DNA of 64,000 nt, taken from assembly GCF_001422815.1 (NCBI RefSeq), contig NZ_LMMP01000001.1, forward strand, positions 62,974-126,973, written 5' to 3'. Both the position numbers and the translations under genes were made by a program. This DNA is from Methylobacterium sp. Leaf91 (GTDB lineage Bacteria > Pseudomonadota > Alphaproteobacteria > Rhizobiales > Beijerinckiaceae). This document shows, piece by piece, positions 52,769-60,780 of this stretch. The notes under the pieces were generated by a model, which was given only the letters and a program-made list of their open reading frames with translations, had not been told where the DNA came from and did no database searches. Each line of letters opens with the position of its first letter. Position 1 is the stretch's first letter.

Positions 52769-54814
52769 ATGCCCGATGATTCAATCCATCACTTTGCAAT
52801 GCCCGAGCAAGTGCTGAAGGCCTCGCAAGCAAGCAATGCATCGATTGTAGGTGACGACCGGTATCGTCTACTGGTTGAGAGCATCGTCGACTACGCCATC
52901 TACATGCTCGACATCGAGGGGCGGGTCTCGAGCTGGAATCGCGGCGCCCAGCGCTTCAAGGGCTATACCGACGCGGAGATCATCGGCGAGCATTTCTCGC
53001 GGTTCTACACCGATGACGACCGGGCCACCGATCTTCCCGGCCGCGCGCTGAAGATCGCCGCGACCGAGGGGCGATTCGAGCAGGAGGGATGGCGCGTCCG
53101 CAAGGACGGAAGCCTGATGTGGGCCCATGTGCTGATCGACCCGATCCGCGATGAGGACGGCGCCCTCCTCGGCTATGCCAAGGTCACCCGCGACCTTACC
53201 GAGCGGCATGCCGCCCAGGCCGCGCTCAGGCAGAGCGAGCAGCATTTCCGCCTGCTCGTCCAGGGCGTGCACGATTACGCCATCTACATGCTCGATCCGC
53301 AGGGAAAGGTGACGAGCTGGAACCGTGGCGCGCAGCGGTTCAAGGGCTATGCGGATGACGAGATCATCGGCGAGCATTTCTCGCGGTTCTATACCGACGA
53401 GGATCGCGCCTCGGACCTGCCCGGCCACGCCCTGCGGACGGCGGCGAAGGAAGGCCGTTTCGAAGCGGAAGGCTGGCGCGTCCGGAAGGACGGCACGCGC
53501 TTCTGGGCGCATGTCGTCATCGATCCGATCCGGGGCGAGCACGACCAGTTGATCGGTTTCGCCAAGATCACCCGGGACGTCACGGAGCGGCGAAACGCCG
53601 AACAGACCCTCGAAGAGACCCGCGCGCGCTTCGTCCAGTCACAGAAGATGGAGGCGATCGGCCAGCTCACCGGCGGCGTCGCCCATGATTTCAACAACCT
53701 GCTGGCGGTCGTCCTGGGCAATCTGCACCTCGCCCGCAAGCGTCTGCCGCCGGATGGCAAGCTCCTGCGACTGGTGGACAATTCCATTCAGGCGGCCGAG
53801 CGCGGGGCGACGCTGACCCGGCGCATGCTCGCCTTCGCGCGCCAGCAGACCCTGGAGACCGGCCCCGTCGACGTTCCGGCTCTCGTGCGCGGCATGGCCG
53901 AGCTGCTGCAGAGCTCCATCGGCTCCGTCGTCCGGGTCGACACGCAGTTTCCCCTGCAGCTGCCCCTCGCCTGCGCCGATGCCAACCAGCTGGAACTGGC
54001 CCTGCTCAATCTGAGCGTCAACGCCCGCGATGCCATGCCGGAGGGGGGCCGGATCACCATTTCGGCCCGCGAGGCACAGCTCGGCCCCCACGAGATTCCG
54101 GGACTCGCGCCCGGCCGCTATGTCTGTCTTTCGGTCGCCGATACCGGCGAAGGCATGGATGAACGGACCCTGGCGCGCGCCGCCGAGCCGTTCTTCACCA
54201 CCAAGGGCGTCGGCAAGGGCACCGGGCTCGGCCTCTCCATGATCCATGGGTTCGCCGAGCAATCCGGCGGACGGCTGATCCTCACGAGCGTTCCGGGCCA
54301 GGGCACCGTCGCGGAGCTGTGGCTGCCCGTGGCCCAGGCCGGCGGCCCGGACAAGAGAGCGCCCGAACACGGGCTTCCCCTGCCGAAGACGAGGCCGTTG
54401 CGGGTGCTGGTCGTCGACGACGACCCGCTCGTCCTCATGAACACGGCGGCCATGCTGGAAGATCTCGGTCATGGGGTGCAGGAGGCGATGTCGGGCGCAC
54501 AGGCCCTGCACGTCCTCGGCAGCGCCGAACCGTTCGATCTCGTGGTGACCGACCAGTTGATGCCCGGCATGAACGGCCTGCAGCTCATCGCGGCGATCGA
54601 GGCGGCGTATCCGGGATTGCCGGTCATCCTCGCCAGCGGCTACGCCGAACCGACGGAGCACGCGCAGACCGATCTCGTGCGCCTGACCAAACCGTTCGAC
54701 CAGGCGGATCTCGCCCGCGCCATCCTGACGCGATTGCAGGCCGATCCTCAGGTGCCGGCGTTCCAGCCGGTCAGTGCCAGGACGGGCGACGATTCCGGCT
54801 CACCCGCCCATTGA
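52769..54814 (+). CDS. hybrid histidine kinase with duplicated PAS domains
   Basis: A 681-residue soluble kinase. Two consecutive PAS domains (about 35-150 and 160-275) are close duplicates: DYAIYMLD, SWNRGAQRFKGY, EIIGEHFSRFYTD, GWRVRKDG and HVxIDPIR occur in both. The kinase core has GGVAHDFNNLLAVVLGN (His about 304), NLSVNARDAMPEGG, DTGEGMDE and GTGLGLSMIHGFA. The C-terminal receiver (about 540-660) has VVDDDPLVLMNTAAM with phospho-Asp in VVTDQLMPGMNG (about 594). No membrane helix. Partners unknown. Confidence 0.92.
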   Translation: MPDDSIHHFAMPEQVLKASQASNASIVGDDRYRLLVESIVDYAIYMLDIEGRVSSWNRGAQRFKGYTDAEIIGEHFSRFYTDDDRATDLPGRALKIAATEGRFEQEGWRVRKDGSLMWAHVLIDPIRDEDGALLGYAKVTRDLTERHAAQAALRQSEQHFRLLVQGVHDYAIYMLDPQGKVTSWNRGAQRFKGYADDEIIGEHFSRFYTDEDRASDLPGHALRTAAKEGRFEAEGWRVRKDGTRFWAHVVIDPIRGEHDQLIGFAKITRDVTERRNAEQTLEETRARFVQSQKMEAIGQLTGGVAHDFNNLLAVVLGNLHLARKRLPPDGKLLRLVDNSIQAAERGATLTRRMLAFARQQTLETGPVDVPALVRGMAELLQSSIGSVVRVDTQFPLQLPLACADANQLELALLNLSVNARDAMPEGGRITISAREAQLGPHEIPGLAPGRYVCLSVADTGEGMDERTLARAAEPFFTTKGVGKGTGLGLSMIHGFAEQSGGRLILTSVPGQGTVAELWLPVAQAGGPDKRAPEHGLPLPKTRPLRVLVVDDDPLVLMNTAAMLEDLGHGVQEAMSGAQALHVLGSAEPFDLVVTDQLMPGMNGLQLIAAIEAAYPGLPVILASGYAEPTEHAQTDLVRLTKPFDQADLARAILTRLQADPQVPAFQPVSARTGDDSGSPAH

Positions 54815-54848
54815 GCGGGGACTCTATCGTCGCCCCCTCGGACGCCGA

Positions 54849-55115
54849 TCAGCAGCGGTTTCCGCCGGAGGTCTGGCCGTATTGCTGGACCGGGAAGTTC
54901 TGCTGGTTGGCATTGCCTTCGGCGGCGGAGCTCATCGGGCAGGTGGCCGGGTTGCGCGAAAAAATATCGTCGCGAGACTGGATCGAACCTGTCGTCTCGA
55001 CATCGTAAGGCGAGACCGTCGTGTAGCGGGAAGGACTATCGTAGGCCATCACCGACGAGATCGGGGCCACACCAAGAACAAGGGCGGTGGCGATGGCGGC
55101 AATACGGGACTTCAT
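54849..55115 (-). CDS. small secreted protein, paralogue B
   Basis: An 88-residue exported protein with signal peptide MKSRIAAIATALVLGVAPIS. It is closely related to 31290-31556 (same length, C-terminal 34 residues identical; differences lie mainly in residues 26-54). Its ATG is preceded by the conserved block 55181-55240. Unlike the first copy, no small peptide gene follows. Function unknown. Confidence 0.75.
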   Translation of the reverse strand: MKSRIAAIATALVLGVAPISSVMAYDSPSRYTTVSPYDVETTGSIQSRDDIFSRNPATCPMSSAAEGNANQQNFPVQQYGQTSGGNRC

Positions 55116-55180
55116 GAGGATTGCTTGGCTCCTATAAGCTGCAGACCTGAAAGGGTGTCTGCTTGTTGCTGTTGGAAACC

Positions 55181-55240
55181 AATATGGGGCGTCATCGCGA
55201 TCTATGACGTGCCGACCCGCACGCGCGATCGCGGATTAGA
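55181..55240 (-). promoter_or_regulatory. conserved upstream block, copy B
   Basis: AATATGGGGC ... TGACGTGC ... CCGCAC ... GGATTAGA in the same order and spacing (52 bases between the outer parts) as 31623-31682, about 66 bases before the start of the paralogue. Likely shared promoter or regulator site. Confidence 0.6.
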
Positions 55241-55293
55241 ATATGCGCCGCCGGATCTCGCATTCCCGCGCGTCTCCCGGACCGAGGCGCGAC

Positions 55294-55399
55294 TGGAGCG
55301 CTCTCCGCCGAAGTGAATGCCGGTTCGGCGAAAAAGAGCGCGGCAAAACAAAGGCCTGGACGATGTGACCCGACCCAATGGGGTTGGGCGCAGCTCTAG
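55294..55399 (+). repeat. ~105-bp dispersed repeat, copy D
   Basis: GAGCGCTCTCCGCCGAAGTG, the CGGTTCGGCGAAAAAGAGCG stretch and the hairpin (CCCGACCCAATGGGGTTGGG) are present; its end (CAGCTCTAG) supplies the stop codon of the antiporter gene on the other strand. Confidence 0.85.
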
Positions 55400-57018
55400 G
55401 CGACGAGCCGCGCCTCGATCAGGTCGATCTCCCGGACGAGCCGCCGCAGCAGAACGTCGTCGATGGCTTGCGAACGGCGCAGGCGGTAGAGCGCCTGGCG
55501 CTCGGCGTCGATGCCCGCGAGGCGCAGGCGCTTCTCGGTGAGCGCCAGTTGCTTCACACGGCTGACATCCTTGCGGGGCGTCTCCGTCGGCGATTCCAGA
55601 CCTTCATAGCGATCCATGGCGCGGGCGCCGGCTTCCACCGCGATGGAGGCATCCTCCTGCTCCTCCACGAGGCGATGCTGCAGGGCCTCGATCGCCTTCA
55701 CGGCGTCGTCGCGCGCGGCGGCGCGGGCCGCATCCTCCTCGGAATCGTGGCTGGGCTCGGGTGGGAGGCGAAGCCCGCGCAGGAGGGGCGGCAGGATCGT
55801 GCTCGCGATGAGGAGGGAGGTGAGGATCACCCCCATCGCCAGCAGGATGGAGAGGTCGCGCGCGGGGAACGGCGTGCCGTCCGCCAGGGTGAGCGGCAGG
55901 GTCAGGATACCCGCCAGCGTGATCGCGCCCTTCACGCCCGCCAGGGTGGTCGCGGCCACGAGGCGCAGGGTTGGCGCCTCTCGTCGGTCGCCGTTCCGGC
56001 GCGCCTTCATCAGCACGAACTGGAGCGAGACCCAGACCCAGACGAAGCGGATGGCCATCAGGCCGCCGGTGATGGCCAGGATCCAGGCAACGAGCCAGCC
56101 CGCGCCCTCGACGTCGGACTGTTTGGCGGCCTCCCGCAGGACCGCCGGCAGCTGCTCGCCGAGGAGGACGAAGATCGAGCCGTTGGCCGCGAGGGCGACC
56201 GTGTCCCAGACGGCGGTGCGCCGGACGCGCGTGGCCCCCAGGCTGCGGCCCTGGATCTCCACATAGGTCATGGCGATGCCGGCCGCGACGGCGGCGAGGA
56301 TGCCGGAGGCGTGGACATGCTCGGCGGCCAGATAGGCGCCGAAGGGCGTGAGCAGGCTGAACAGGATCTGCAGGCCGGGGTCCTCCCCCGTGCGCCGGCG
56401 CAGGAGGTCCTGCGCGCCCATGAGGAGGAAGGTGGTCGCGGCGCCGATGCCGATGCCGCCCAGCGCGAGCCAGACGAAGGTCGTCGCGGCCTGGGGCAGC
56501 GAGAAGGTTCCGGTCAAGGCGGCGGCGATGGCGAAGCGCAGGCAGACGAGGCCGGTGGCGTCGTTGAGAAGGGCCTCGCCTTCGAGGATGTGCATGAGAC
56601 GGCGCGGCACCGGGGCCTGCGCCGCCACGGACGAGACCGCGATGGGATCGGTCGGTGACAGGACGGCCGCGAGGGCGAAGGCCACCGCGAGGGGGATGCC
56701 CGGGATCATGACGTGGATCAGCGTTCCGATGCCGAGCACGGTCAGGACCACGAGGCCGAGCGCGAGGGCCAGAACGGTCTTGCCGTCCCGGAACAGGTCG
56801 CGCTTGGGAATGCGCCAGCCATCCAGGAACAGGAGCGGCGGCAGGAAGACCAGGAAGAAGATCTCGGGGTCGAGGGACGTGCTCGGCAGCGGACCCAGGG
56901 CCAGGGCCACGCCGATGGCGATCTGGATCAGCGGCAACGGCAGCGGAAGCAGGCGGCCGAGGGCGCCGCTGACGAGGACGGACAGCAGCAGGGCCAGGAC
57001 GACGGTAACGCTTTCCAT
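55396..57018 (-). CDS. CPA1-family Na+/H+ antiporter
   Basis: A 540-residue inner-membrane cation/proton antiporter. About 12 helices are seen; typical motifs are IFFLVFLPPLLFLDGWR, the discontinuous-helix region VLSPTDPIAVSSVA, and the acidic GEALLNDATGLV. The last ~130 residues (from about 410) are a helical cytoplasmic regulatory tail. ATG 57018 fits. Its stop codon lies in the end of a dispersed repeat. It likely maintains pH and Na+ balance. Confidence 0.9.
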   Translation of the reverse strand: MESVTVVLALLLSVLVSGALGRLLPLPLPLIQIAIGVALALGPLPSTSLDPEIFFLVFLPPLLFLDGWRIPKRDLFRDGKTVLALALGLVVLTVLGIGTLIHVMIPGIPLAVAFALAAVLSPTDPIAVSSVAAQAPVPRRLMHILEGEALLNDATGLVCLRFAIAAALTGTFSLPQAATTFVWLALGGIGIGAATTFLLMGAQDLLRRRTGEDPGLQILFSLLTPFGAYLAAEHVHASGILAAVAAGIAMTYVEIQGRSLGATRVRRTAVWDTVALAANGSIFVLLGEQLPAVLREAAKQSDVEGAGWLVAWILAITGGLMAIRFVWVWVSLQFVLMKARRNGDRREAPTLRLVAATTLAGVKGAITLAGILTLPLTLADGTPFPARDLSILLAMGVILTSLLIASTILPPLLRGLRLPPEPSHDSEEDAARAAARDDAVKAIEALQHRLVEEQEDASIAVEAGARAMDRYEGLESPTETPRKDVSRVKQLALTEKRLRLAGIDAERQALYRLRRSQAIDDVLLRRLVREIDLIEARLVA

Positions 57019-57150
57019 GCGCCTCTTTCATGGTGGAGCCGGTGGCGGTGTCGATGCCCCGGCGGTGTGGCGTCATAGGGGCGCGATGGCGCGTCGTGGC
57101 CATCGTCACCTGCGGGGCACCGTAGGGCGCAGCGGCGCCAACCTCCTCGG

Positions 57151-57230
57151 ATTACCTGCATCGGCGATGGCATGACAGTGATCGATGTGACGGTCTTCGG
57201 CGTCCGTAGGGAGGAGAAAGGCCAAAATCT
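57151..57230. repeat. left ~80-bp flank repeat of the transposon
   Basis: Aligned without gaps to 60781-60860, about 81% identical (for example CATGACAGTGATCGATG in both). It lies in the antiporter upstream region and ends 6 bases before the left inverted repeat of the IS1595-like element. Confidence 0.8.
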
Positions 57231-57293
57231 CGAGCGATTATGTAAATTGCAAACCTGGCACGGTTGAGGTATAATCTTGGCAGGAGTTCAGCG

Positions 57294-58256
57294 ATGTCCG
57301 TTCTCAGCCAGCCCCAGTTCCATTGCGAAGAAGCCGCCTTCTCTTGGCTTGAAGCGACGCTGTGGCCGCAGGGTCCGGTTTGCGCTCATTGCGGCGGCAT
57401 GGGTCGGATCGGAAAGATCAAGGCGAACCCCGAGAAGCGCATCCGCATCGGCCTTCACAAGTGCGGCGACTGCAAGAAGCAGTTCACGGTGAAGGTCGGC
57501 ACGGTGTTCGAGCATGCTCGGCTCCCGCTCCACAAAATGCTGCAGGCCGTGCATCTGATATGCTCTTCCAAGAAGGGCATCAGCTCCCACCAGCTCCACC
57601 GCATCCTTGAGGTTCAGTACAAGACGGCGTGGTTCCTCTCCCACCGCATCCGTGAGGCCACGCGTGATGGCTCCCTGGCTCCCATGGGCGGCATCGATGG
57701 AATGCCCGGCGCTGGTGGCGTCGTTGAGGCTGACGAGACCTTCATCGGACACGAGCCCGGCGTGCCGGAGGCACGCGCCTATCACCACAAGATGAAGGTG
57801 CTGTCCCTGCTCGACCGCGATGCCGGCAAGGTCCGCTCCGTGGTCGTGGACGACATCAAGCCTGAGACCCTTCGCCCGATCATCGAGGCGAACATCCTCA
57901 AGGAAGCAAGTTACATCACCGACGAGGCCAGCATCTACATGAAGGTCGGCGCCACCTTCGCTGGCCACCAGATGACGACGCATTCCGCCAAGGAGTATGT
58001 TCGCGGCATCGTCCACACGAACACCGTCGAGGGCTACTTCTCCGTCTTCAAGCGCGGCATGAAGGGCGTCTACCAGCACTGCGGTAAGCAGCACCTGCAC
58101 CGCTACCTCGCCGAATTCGATTTCCGGTACAACAACCGGGTGAAGCTGGGTTGTGGCGCTGCGGAGCGGACAAGCCGTGCGGTCTCTGGTATCGTCGGCA
58201 AGCGGTTGACATACCGGTCAGCTCACGAAACGCGGGCGCTACGATATGCCCTCTGA
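57294..58256 (+). CDS. IS1595-family transposase
   Basis: A 320-residue transposase. The N-terminal zinc ribbon (CAHCGG ... CGDCKKQF, about 36-70) binds DNA. The DDE-type catalytic segments are GVVEADETFIGHEPGVPE, SYITDEASIYMKVG and VHTNTVEGYFSVFKRGMKG, the typical IS1595 order (D-D-N-E/K region). An AGGAG 9 bases before ATG 57294 is the ribosome binding site. Its last 11 bases overlap the first cargo gene's ATG (58246). It seems intact and possibly active. Confidence 0.92.
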   Translation: MSVLSQPQFHCEEAAFSWLEATLWPQGPVCAHCGGMGRIGKIKANPEKRIRIGLHKCGDCKKQFTVKVGTVFEHARLPLHKMLQAVHLICSSKKGISSHQLHRILEVQYKTAWFLSHRIREATRDGSLAPMGGIDGMPGAGGVVEADETFIGHEPGVPEARAYHHKMKVLSLLDRDAGKVRSVVVDDIKPETLRPIIEANILKEASYITDEASIYMKVGATFAGHQMTTHSAKEYVRGIVHTNTVEGYFSVFKRGMKGVYQHCGKQHLHRYLAEFDFRYNNRVKLGCGAAERTSRAVSGIVGKRLTYRSAHETRALRYAL

Positions 58257-59058
58257 AGACGAAACGACCCTCACCATCCACGGCCTCGAAGCGCATAACG
58301 AGGCCGTGGATGGAGAAGTCTTTGCTGAGAAGCTGAAAGCTTTTCTGGCTGCGCTAGCTGCTGCCGACATAGCAGCTAATGGTATACGTCGACATCGCTA
58401 TTTTGTGAGCGCGCTAGAAAAGAACACAGCAACCGCACGCTTTGAGGAGCATCTGTTTAACAACGGGCCACCTCCTGCATCTAGCGTCGCATATTACAAG
58501 CGTGGATTGTATCAAATCCAGAGCGGTGATCCGAACGCGAAGAACTTGCCTATCAGCTTTGTACGGCAAGTGGCCCAGCTAAATAAAAATGTTGGAAAGA
58601 CTTTCGCCTTTGGTGAGGCAAAATTTGGTACGTCTGAGATATTTCGGCTTGATGACTTGATGCGGTCTCAGGCAACTCAGCTACTTGCGGAGATGACGCG
58701 TATCGAGAAGGGTACGCAAAAATTCTTCAAGGGGTACGCTGCAACATCCTTTGATGGAGTGCTCAAATCCGTCGACTTGCGAGGCGAAATTAAGAGGGCA
58801 TACTTAGTTTTAAGCGTTGGAGGCCATGAGATTGACTGTGATATTACACAGGTTGGTCTTGATATGGTGCGAGGCGCGCTCGATAATCGCGCAACCGTGA
58901 CGGGATTAGCATTCTATCGCGGAGATAGTGGGTTGCCAACCAATATCGAAATTCGCGCAATCAAACTAATCAGCAAGGTCAAGCCAGACATTGCTCGCTG
59001 GCGAGGCGCTTTCATGCCGATGGGAAGCGAAGCCGAGATCGAGTGGAGCCGCGATTAA
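58246..59058 (+). CDS. unknown transposon cargo protein (PIN partner)
   Basis: A 270-residue protein without recognised family. The N-terminal ~150 residues are mixed helix/sheet (RRHRYFVSALEKNTATARFE, GLYQIQSGDPNAKNLPISF). The C-terminal ~75 residues (about 168-255) look like a small beta-barrel (SFDGVLKSVDLRGEIKRAYL, GHEIDCDITQVGLDMVRGAL, TVTGLAFYRGDSGLPTNIEI). ATG 58246 overlaps the transposase stop by 11 bases, and a PIN gene follows 2 bases after the stop. An antitoxin or nucleic-acid-binding partner of the PIN protein is plausible but unproven. Confidence 0.75.
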   Translation: MPSEDETTLTIHGLEAHNEAVDGEVFAEKLKAFLAALAAADIAANGIRRHRYFVSALEKNTATARFEEHLFNNGPPPASSVAYYKRGLYQIQSGDPNAKNLPISFVRQVAQLNKNVGKTFAFGEAKFGTSEIFRLDDLMRSQATQLLAEMTRIEKGTQKFFKGYAATSFDGVLKSVDLRGEIKRAYLVLSVGGHEIDCDITQVGLDMVRGALDNRATVTGLAFYRGDSGLPTNIEIRAIKLISKVKPDIARWRGAFMPMGSEAEIEWSRD

Positions 59059-59060
59059 TC

Positions 59061-59627
59061 ATGAAGGCGGACTCTATGTATTGGGATACTTGTGTTTTTA
59101 CGGCATACCTCAATAACGAGGTGGATGCTTATGGAAATTACATCTCTCACATTGGCCAATATCTTGACGAGGCAGTAGATGGAAAATGTAAGATATATTG
59201 CTCTTCCATAACATTGGCCGAGATAACACGCGGCAACCTGAATACAAGCAAGTACCAGAAATTCGAAGATTTTCTGGATGAATACAGCGCAGCCGTTGTG
59301 CAGGTAACTCCGGACCCTGTGATAATGAGCCTAGCGGGCGATTTGAGAAGCTTGCAATACGAGAAGACTGGCGGAAAGAGAAAGCTTCTGACGCCAGATG
59401 CAATACATATAGCATCCGCGCTCGTAATACAGGACGTCTATAAAGTTCCGATCAAAGCCTTACATACGTTTGATGCCGGCAATTCGAAAGGACCAGAAGG
59501 TAGATCCCTTCCAATCCTCCTTGCAGAAACATGGTGTGATGCAATAGCAGATGACCCGATTGCCCAGAGGCTCATAAACTTACCTAGATGCAAGCCAGAG
59601 CATCCAATGCCGAAGTTTCCATTATGA
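59061..59627 (+). CDS. PIN-domain ribonuclease-like protein
   Basis: A 188-residue protein (the start may be ATG 59076, which has AAGG upstream, giving MYWDTCVFTAYLNNEVDAYG). The first acidic residue is Asp in YWDTCVFTAY; Glu is in SSITLAEITRGN; Asp is in LLTPDAIHIASALVIQD; the last acid is in LHTFDAGNSK. These match the VapC-like PIN fold, an Mg2+-dependent RNase. It overlaps the next gene by 4 bases (ATGA). Its upstream partner (270 aa) differs from classical VapB antitoxins in size. Likely a toxin or defence nuclease. Confidence 0.8.
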   Translation: MKADSMYWDTCVFTAYLNNEVDAYGNYISHIGQYLDEAVDGKCKIYCSSITLAEITRGNLNTSKYQKFEDFLDEYSAAVVQVTPDPVIMSLAGDLRSLQYEKTGGKRKLLTPDAIHIASALVIQDVYKVPIKALHTFDAGNSKGPEGRSLPILLAETWCDAIADDPIAQRLINLPRCKPEHPMPKFPL

Positions 59628-59812
59628 GTAAATCATCTGATAACCCGAGGAAGGCGGTAGCAAAGAAGCCGACGCCGGACGACGGCCTCACCCAGTCCGA
59701 GCGCTTCATCAAAGCCGCTCAAGAACTCGGGACGGATGATGATCCCGAGCGATTTAAGGAAACCATTCGAAAAGTGGCTAGAACGATTGCTGCTCCTGTA
59801 AAAAATCGATAA
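59624..59812 (+). CDS. 62-residue cargo protein
   Basis: A small basic/acidic protein: SKSSDNPRKAVAKKPTPDDG, then ERFIKAAQELGTDDDPERF and KETIRKVARTIAAPVKNR. Its ATG overlaps the PIN stop (ATGA), so the two are translationally coupled. The C-terminus resembles the short conserved segment (QSERFIKAARELGxDDDPExF) of small hypothetical proteins that travel with mobile elements; role unknown. It ends 8 bases before the convergent AbiC-like gene. Confidence 0.7.
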   Translation: MSKSSDNPRKAVAKKPTPDDGLTQSERFIKAAQELGTDDDPERFKETIRKVARTIAAPVKNR

Positions 59813-59820
59813 TTTGAAGC

Positions 59821-60639
59821 TTAATTCCTAGAACTGAACGCTTGATCTGGATAAAATCGACGCATTGCAGTTCGACGCGGACCATTCGGTAAGTATTTTA
59901 ACATATGAAACTCGGTCAGAAGTTCGCTCAATCTGCCTGAAACTTTAGATAGCCCGTTTGCTCCCGTTAGTGCGATTTCAAAACTCGTCATCTGGGAGCG
60001 AACTAACCTAGAATAGTTATCCTTTTCATCCTTAGAAAGGATAGAATCATCGCGTAAATTTCTTAGCATTGTATATAGCACTCTAAAAAATGGAGAAAAT
60101 GCATATTCATATCTATTATGGACTACAGTTTCGTAGATTTTTGCCGCCGCAGGTGCGTCGGCTGATGGTTTGTGCTTGTTCAAAGTGTGTACAAATTCTC
60201 GCCATGCCGCTTCGAAGGCGCCGCTTCCAATAAACTCCTCGTCCTCCAGCTCCATTAATGCGTCATATTCATCTGTGTGGTGAAAAACAGCTTCCCGTCT
60301 TATTTCTCTGAGTAAATCTAACAATTGAAAAAAAGAACTTTCGAACCTTTGTTTGTGTCGCTCCTCGCGATCTTCCTTTGTGAGCCTCTCTTGTTCCTGC
60401 CGGGCATCTTGAATCTGACGCTGCTGAAAGCGCAGGGTTATTAACACAGCTATAAAGCCCACTGCCGCGAACAACGCGTTAAGCGCGCCGAAGGTATCGC
60501 CCCATTGGCCTCGCTCTACGACGGCCGGAAGTCCTAACTTGTCTACGAAAATGGATTGAAACACCCAACTGAGCCACAGTGCGAGCACAACGCCACTGAT
60601 ACCCCAGACTTGCCATCCCCTCACGTGATTCACCTCCAT
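59821..60639 (-). CDS. putative AbiC-like phage abortive infection protein
   Basis: A 272-residue protein with two N-terminal membrane helices (WGISGVVLALWLSWVFQSIF and ALNALFAAVGFIAVLITLRF), a charged coiled coil (about 80-100), and a soluble domain with FESSFFQLLDLLREIRREAV, YEYAFSPFFRVLYTMLRNL and YSRLVRSQMTSFEIALTG. This is the layout of the putative phage abortive infection family (PF16872 type). Start ATG 60639, though GTG 60624 has GGAGG 8 bases upstream. It is AT-rich and lies at the right end of the transposon, convergent to the PIN operon. Family membership is from pattern; an anti-phage role is expected but unproven. Confidence 0.75.
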   Translation of the reverse strand: MEVNHVRGWQVWGISGVVLALWLSWVFQSIFVDKLGLPAVVERGQWGDTFGALNALFAAVGFIAVLITLRFQQRQIQDARQEQERLTKEDREERHKQRFESSFFQLLDLLREIRREAVFHHTDEYDALMELEDEEFIGSGAFEAAWREFVHTLNKHKPSADAPAAAKIYETVVHNRYEYAFSPFFRVLYTMLRNLRDDSILSKDEKDNYSRLVRSQMTSFEIALTGANGLSKVSGRLSELLTEFHMLKYLPNGPRRTAMRRFYPDQAFSSRN

Positions 60640-60780
60640 TAGCAGATCATGCAATACGACTGGTCGGGTCGAGTTTGCAAGCTACATAATCTCTAAATCA
60701 TTCGGCCATCGCAAGAGATTGCAGTCGCCATCACCTTGGTGCGTTTGCTTCATAAAGCCGAGAAGGCGGCCGCCTCCTGG

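Larger units (their letters stand above)
57236..60691. mobile_element. IS1595-like transposon with four cargo genes
   Basis: Left end GATTATGTAAATTGCAAAC (57236-57254) and the reverse complement of the right end GATTATGTAGCTTGCAAAC (60673-60691) match in 17 of 19 bases. Between them are an IS1595-type transposase and cargo: an unknown 270-residue protein overlapping the transposase, a PIN-domain protein, a 62-residue protein and a convergent AbiC-like gene. From about 58330 the cargo is AT-richer than the flanks. IS1595-family members with passenger genes are known. A perfect 8-bp target duplication is not seen (TCTCGAGC vs TCTAAATC), so the insertion may be old. Confidence 0.75.

Noticed and set aside
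57228..60699. 8-bp target duplication of the IS1595-like element
   Set aside because: The flanks TCTCGAGC and TCTAAATC agree in only 5 of 8 bases, so no duplication is claimed.
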